Part shown: positions 62,755-64,000 of the stretch, in pieces
How positions within the stretch are numbered: the stretch's first letter is position 1
How the letters are laid out: the number at the start of each line of letters is the position of its first letter
Assembly: GCF_001244995.1 (NCBI RefSeq)
Contig: NZ_LN869528.1
Location: 446,773-510,772, forward strand
Length of the DNA: 64,000 nucleotides
Direction of reading: 5' to 3'
Source of the DNA: Intestinimonas massiliensis (ex Afouda et al. 2020)
GTDB lineage: Bacteria > Bacillota > Clostridia > Oscillospirales > Oscillospiraceae
The notes under the pieces: generated by a model
What the model was told of the DNA's origin: nothing
The model's database searches: none
Seen by the model: only the letters and a program-made list of their open reading frames with translations
Program-made: the position numbers and the translations under genes

Positions 62755-64000
62755 ATGAAACGGCTTTTGTCTCTCGTGCTGACCCTGGCCCTGCTGGGTG
62801 CTCTGGCCCTGCCCGCGGCGGCGGAGGAGGACAGCGACGCCCGGCTGGCCGCCGTCACCCTGCGGGTAAAGGAGACGCTGGGCATCGACACCCAGGTCTA
62901 TGACCAGTTCTACGGCGACCTGACGGAAAACGAGCTGGCCCCGGCGTGGTACCTGTCCTGGAGCGGCGAGGCCGGCTCCCTGGAGGTCACCGCCACCGAG
63001 GACGGCAAGATTCTGCGCTACGACCGCTACGACGAGGACGTCTCCAACCGCCGGGACACCCTGTCCCTACCCGAGGGAGACCCGGTCCAGGCCCAGGCGG
63101 CGGCCCAGGCCTTCCTGGACCGGGTGCTGGGCGAGGAGGAGTCGGCGGAGCTGGAGCCCTTCGACTCCGGCGGCTGGCTGGGGAGGACCCAGTACCGCTG
63201 CCGCGGCGCCCTGCGGCTCAACGGCCTGCCCTCTCCGCTGTCCTTCTCCCTCTCCGTGCGGTGCAGCGACAACACCGTCACCTGGTTCTACCGGGACAGC
63301 CTGGAGGGCGCGTACCTGGGGGACATCCCCGCCGCCCGGTTCCGCACCGGCGCGGAGGCCGCCAAGGCCCTGCTGCGGGACACCCTCTCGCTGCGGCTGG
63401 AGTATGTGCGCTCCGAGGACGGGACTGCCGCAGTGCTGCGCTATCTGCCCAACCCCACCGACGAATACTATGTGGATGACGTCTCCGGGCAACTGGTGGA
63501 CCTGACCGCGCTCTACCGGGAGCTGGGCCGGGGCGGCGCCCTGCTGGGGGACGGGAACAGCGCAGCCCCCGCCGAGTCGGCGGCGGCCATGGACATTGCC
63601 AAAAGCCTCACCCAGGCGGAGCAGACCGGGGTGGAGAAGCTGACCGGCGCGCTGAGCAAAGAAGAGCTGGACCAGCGGGCCCGGGCGGTATCGGAGCTGG
63701 GTCTGACCGCCTACGCTCTGGCCGCCGCGTCCTATCAGGTGGAGCGGGCCGGCGCGGACGAGGACGCCCTTCCCGCGGACGCCAAGGTCACCGCCCAGCT
63801 CACCTACGCCCGGCAGACCGACCAGGGCGTCTGGCGGCGGTACGTCACCCTGGACGCCAAGACCGGTGGGTTGGAGAGCGTATCCAGCTCCATGCCCTGG
63901 CGGGAGGACTGCCGGGCGGCGGTCTCCGAGGCCGAGGCCCGGAAGAAGGCGGAGGCCTTCCTGTCCAAGTACCGGGGCGAGCTCTTCGGGGAGAGCGCAG
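62755..64000 (+). CDS. Secreted YcdB/YcdC-type PepSY domain protein, 3' end outside window
   Basis: An open frame of 415 codons running off the right edge. The ATG has GGAGG seven bases upstream. A signal peptide (about 1-23, ending AAA) is followed by repeated PepSY-like units: LPEGDPVQAQAAAQAFLDRVLG then strands YRCRGALRLNGLPSPLSFSLSV; VSGQLVDLTALY; and AAVSEAEARKKAEAFLSKY near the edge. This fits the YcdB/YcdC repeat (DUF4901-like) proteins of Firmicutes, usually long surface proteins ending in SLH or stalk domains. The role is unknown; inhibition of proteases or ligand binding is suggested for PepSY. Confidence 0.8.
   Translation, partial: MKRLLSLVLTLALLGALALPAAAEEDSDARLAAVTLRVKETLGIDTQVYDQFYGDLTENELAPAWYLSWSGEAGSLEVTATEDGKILRYDRYDEDVSNRRDTLSLPEGDPVQAQAAAQAFLDRVLGEEESAELEPFDSGGWLGRTQYRCRGALRLNGLPSPLSFSLSVRCSDNTVTWFYRDSLEGAYLGDIPAARFRTGAEAAKALLRDTLSLRLEYVRSEDGTAAVLRYLPNPTDEYYVDDVSGQLVDLTALYRELGRGGALLGDGNSAAPAESAAAMDIAKSLTQAEQTGVEKLTGALSKEELDQRARAVSELGLTAYALAAASYQVERAGADEDALPADAKVTAQLTYARQTDQGVWRRYVTLDAKTGGLESVSSSMPWREDCRAAVSEAEARKKAEAFLSKYRGELFGESA

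Overview
The window looks like chromosome from a high-GC, Gram-positive gut clostridium of the Oscillospiraceae type (Flavonifractor / Lawsonibacter / Intestinimonas-like; the family is inferred). The support is a V-type rather than F-type ATP synthase operon, BofA/YaaL proteins, an AbrB-like regulator, a short archaeal-type ProRS, SLH and stalk-domain secreted proteins, Opp transporters, GGAGG ribosome sites and sigma-A promoters with 17-bp spacing. Most genes are strongly GC-rich; several in 23.2-32.8 kb are clearly AT-rich.

Layout. 1-6.8 kb (minus strand): V-type ATPase operon H-I-K-E-C-F-A-(B) from one promoter; the K ring protein keeps the residues known to bind sodium. 7-10 kb (minus): a membrane-anchored DUF4015-like glycosidase, a MarR regulator, an SLH protein whose start codon lies in a hairpin, BofA and YaaL. 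10-10.5 kb: a non-coding stretch ending in a strong terminator. 10.5-21.2 kb (plus): two subunits of an atypical type II topoisomerase separated by two secreted stalk-like proteins, then YitT, a LUD protein and a transglutaminase-like lipoprotein. 21.2-22.7 kb: tRNA-Gly and a CaiB/BaiF CoA-transferase.

22.7-33 kb is the unusual part. A nearly identical leader plus small secreted protein gene occurs three times (the third copy frameshifted), and the leader occurs a fourth time in front of a gene relic. Each copy is followed by a different, often AT-rich, secreted or membrane gene: a 426-aa exoprotein, a 146-aa exoprotein, a C39-like peptidase, a small membrane protein. A four-copy element with two hairpins, the second showing compensatory base changes, sits just behind genes in the same stretch. 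A sigma factor / DUF4367 pair lies inside it. This reads as a constant-gene/variable-cargo cassette array.

33-46.3 kb: proS; a polar amino-acid ABC transporter; an oligopeptide ABC transporter (OppB-C-D-F plus OppA, whose leader is rich in palindromes); a GNAT and a DUF2156 acyltransferase-like pair. 46.3-54 kb: an MGMT-family protein, PspC, DEAD-box helicase, RlmA methyltransferase, an ABC-F ATPase with one degenerate ATP site, a membrane protein and metG. 54-64 kb: an XRE regulator, AbrB-like protein, TatD and its radical SAM partner, a Rieske/FAD oxidoreductase, CBS protein, QueG-like protein, pnp, rpsO, a small membrane protein and the start of a YcdB/YcdC-type PepSY protein preceded by an ECF-type promoter.

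All calls come from reading the sequence. No database search, alignment or folding software was run.
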